A stretch of 16,334 bases of DNA from assembly GCA_030151845.1 (NCBI GenBank), contig JASLCM010000165.1:1-16334 (forward strand). The letters run 5' to 3'. Shown one piece after another: positions 15,525 to 16,334 of the stretch; positions within the stretch are counted from its first letter, which is position 1; each line of letters opens with the position of its first letter. A model generated the notes under the pieces. The model was not told the DNA's origin. It worked only from the letters and a program-made list of their open reading frames with translations, and searched no databases. Position numbers and translations under genes: made by a program. Source of the DNA: Bacteroides sp. GTDB lineage: Bacteria; Bacteroidota; Bacteroidia; Bacteroidales; Bacteroidaceae.

Positions 15525-16334
15525 ATGAAACCTACATTATTTGTACTAGCTGCTGGAATGGGCAGTAGATATGGTGGACTAAAACAACTTGATGGTTTAG
15601 GCCCAAACGGTGAAACAATCATGGATTACTCAATCTTTGATGCGATCAGAGCAGGATTTGGAAAAGTTGTTTTTGTTATCCGAAAAGATTTTGAAGATGA
15701 CTTTCGTCAGATCGTTCTAAAGAAATATGAAAACCAGATACCCGTAGAGATAGTTTTTCAAGATTTAAATTCTCTACCAGAGGGATTCACATGCCCTGCC
15801 GATAGAGTAAAACCCTGGGGAACGAATCATGCTGTACTAATGGCAAAGGAGGTTATCCATGAGCCTTTTGCAGTAATCAATGCTGATGACTTTTACGGAA
15901 GAGATAGTTTTGAAGTTCTTGCAAAAGAACTTATCCGTTTAAATGGCAAGAAGAATACCTACTGCATGGTGGGCTATCGAGTAGGAAATACGCTTTCAGA
16001 AAGTGGAACGGTAGCGAGAGGTGTTTGTGAAACAGACGCATCCGAGCATCTTACCACAGTAGTAGAGAGAACTGCAATACAACGTATTAATGGAAAAGTT
16101 TGTTTTACAGACGAGAATGGTAAAGAGGTTGTTATAGATGATAATACTCCTGTGTCTATGAACATGTGGGGATTTACTCCTGACTATTTTGAACACTCAG
16201 AAAAAGACTTTATAGACTTTTTAAAAGAACACATCAATGAACCTAAATCAGAATACTTTATACCTCGTATGGTTAACCAACTAATCACCAGCGGCAAAGC
16301 AACAGTGAAGGTATTGGATACCACGAGCAAATGG
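15525..16334 (+). CDS. Sugar-phosphate-type nucleotidyltransferase (3' end missing)
   Basis: Predicted to transfer a nucleotidyl group from an NTP to a phosphorylated sugar or similar alcohol, giving an activated donor for cell-surface glycan synthesis. The frame stays open to the right edge and gives 270 residues; relatives have about 300, so some 30 are missing. The N-terminal signature LAAGMGSRYGGLKQ (8-21) is the nucleotide-binding loop of the GT-A-like nucleotidyltransferase fold, with the Lys20 expected near the phosphates. KPWGTNHAVL (96-105) and NADDFYG (119-125) supply the base-binding and metal-binding segments. It lies 72 bases after tamL and may have its own promoter. The exact substrate cannot be assigned: generic GlmU/RmlA-like or MurU-like activities are possible. 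A downstream kinase partner, often found beside such genes, would be outside the window. Confidence 0.88.
   Translation, partial: MKPTLFVLAAGMGSRYGGLKQLDGLGPNGETIMDYSIFDAIRAGFGKVVFVIRKDFEDDFRQIVLKKYENQIPVEIVFQDLNSLPEGFTCPADRVKPWGTNHAVLMAKEVIHEPFAVINADDFYGRDSFEVLAKELIRLNGKKNTYCMVGYRVGNTLSESGTVARGVCETDASEHLTTVVERTAIQRINGKVCFTDENGKEVVIDDNTPVSMNMWGFTPDYFEHSEKDFIDFLKEHINEPKSEYFIPRMVNQLITSGKATVKVLDTTSKW

Noticed and set aside
15974..16196. Two overlapping antisense frames near the right edge
   Set aside because: The + strand here is an intact nucleotidyltransferase frame that stays open to the window end; the antisense products show no domain.

Overview
This 16.3 kb, AT-rich window looks like chromosomal core DNA of a Bacteroidota bacterium, probably of the order Bacteroidales. 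The grounds are three. Bacteroidota-type promoter elements (TAnnTTTG) lie in the intergenic gaps. The gene set is typical: a TamB homologue followed by a lipoprotein Omp85 partner (TamL), a cyclophilin lipoprotein with a helical insert, and a hybrid kinase with an HPt domain. Start codons are preceded by A-rich stretches rather than strong Shine-Dalgarno sequences. No RNA genes, insertion sequences, CRISPR arrays or phage genes were seen, and no gene-free stretch exceeds about 130 bases.

Layout. (1) At 1-1350 on the + strand are the 3' part of fabG (fatty acid synthesis) and an RluA-family pseudouridine synthase. (2) At 1346-1389 a perfect 44-bp palindrome serves as a shared terminator for two convergent genes and contains both stop codons. 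(3) At 1380-2729 on the - strand is an NtrC-type sigma-54 response regulator. (4) A 132-bp divergent control region (2730-2861) carries a -7 element on each strand. (5) At 2862-8562 on the + strand four genes are separated by 1-5 bases: a periplasmic cyclophilin lipoprotein, an M16B zinc peptidase, a MATE exporter and a hybrid histidine kinase (HK-REC-HPt). (6) After 64 bases come tamB (1492 aa) and tamL, which overlap by 17 bases. (7) From 15525 to the right edge is a sugar-phosphate-type nucleotidyltransferase, probably with its own promoter and cut by the window end.

How the genes may work together. Several products act in the cell envelope: a prolyl isomerase in the periplasm, a drug/cation exporter, a membrane sensor, and the TamB/TamL pair, which spans the periplasm and serves outer-membrane assembly or lipid transport. 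The kinase ends in an HPt domain and so needs a separate final receiver. The nearest candidate is the divergent NtrC-type regulator 3.6 kb away. My inference is a phosphorelay coupled to sigma-54 transcription and sited in an envelope-maintenance locus. No convincing sigma-54 promoter is visible inside the window, so its targets are unknown. Nothing here is clearly a new system; the most interesting points are the split phosphorelay, the unfamiliar periplasmic sensor region, the cyclophilin insert and the shared palindromic terminator.
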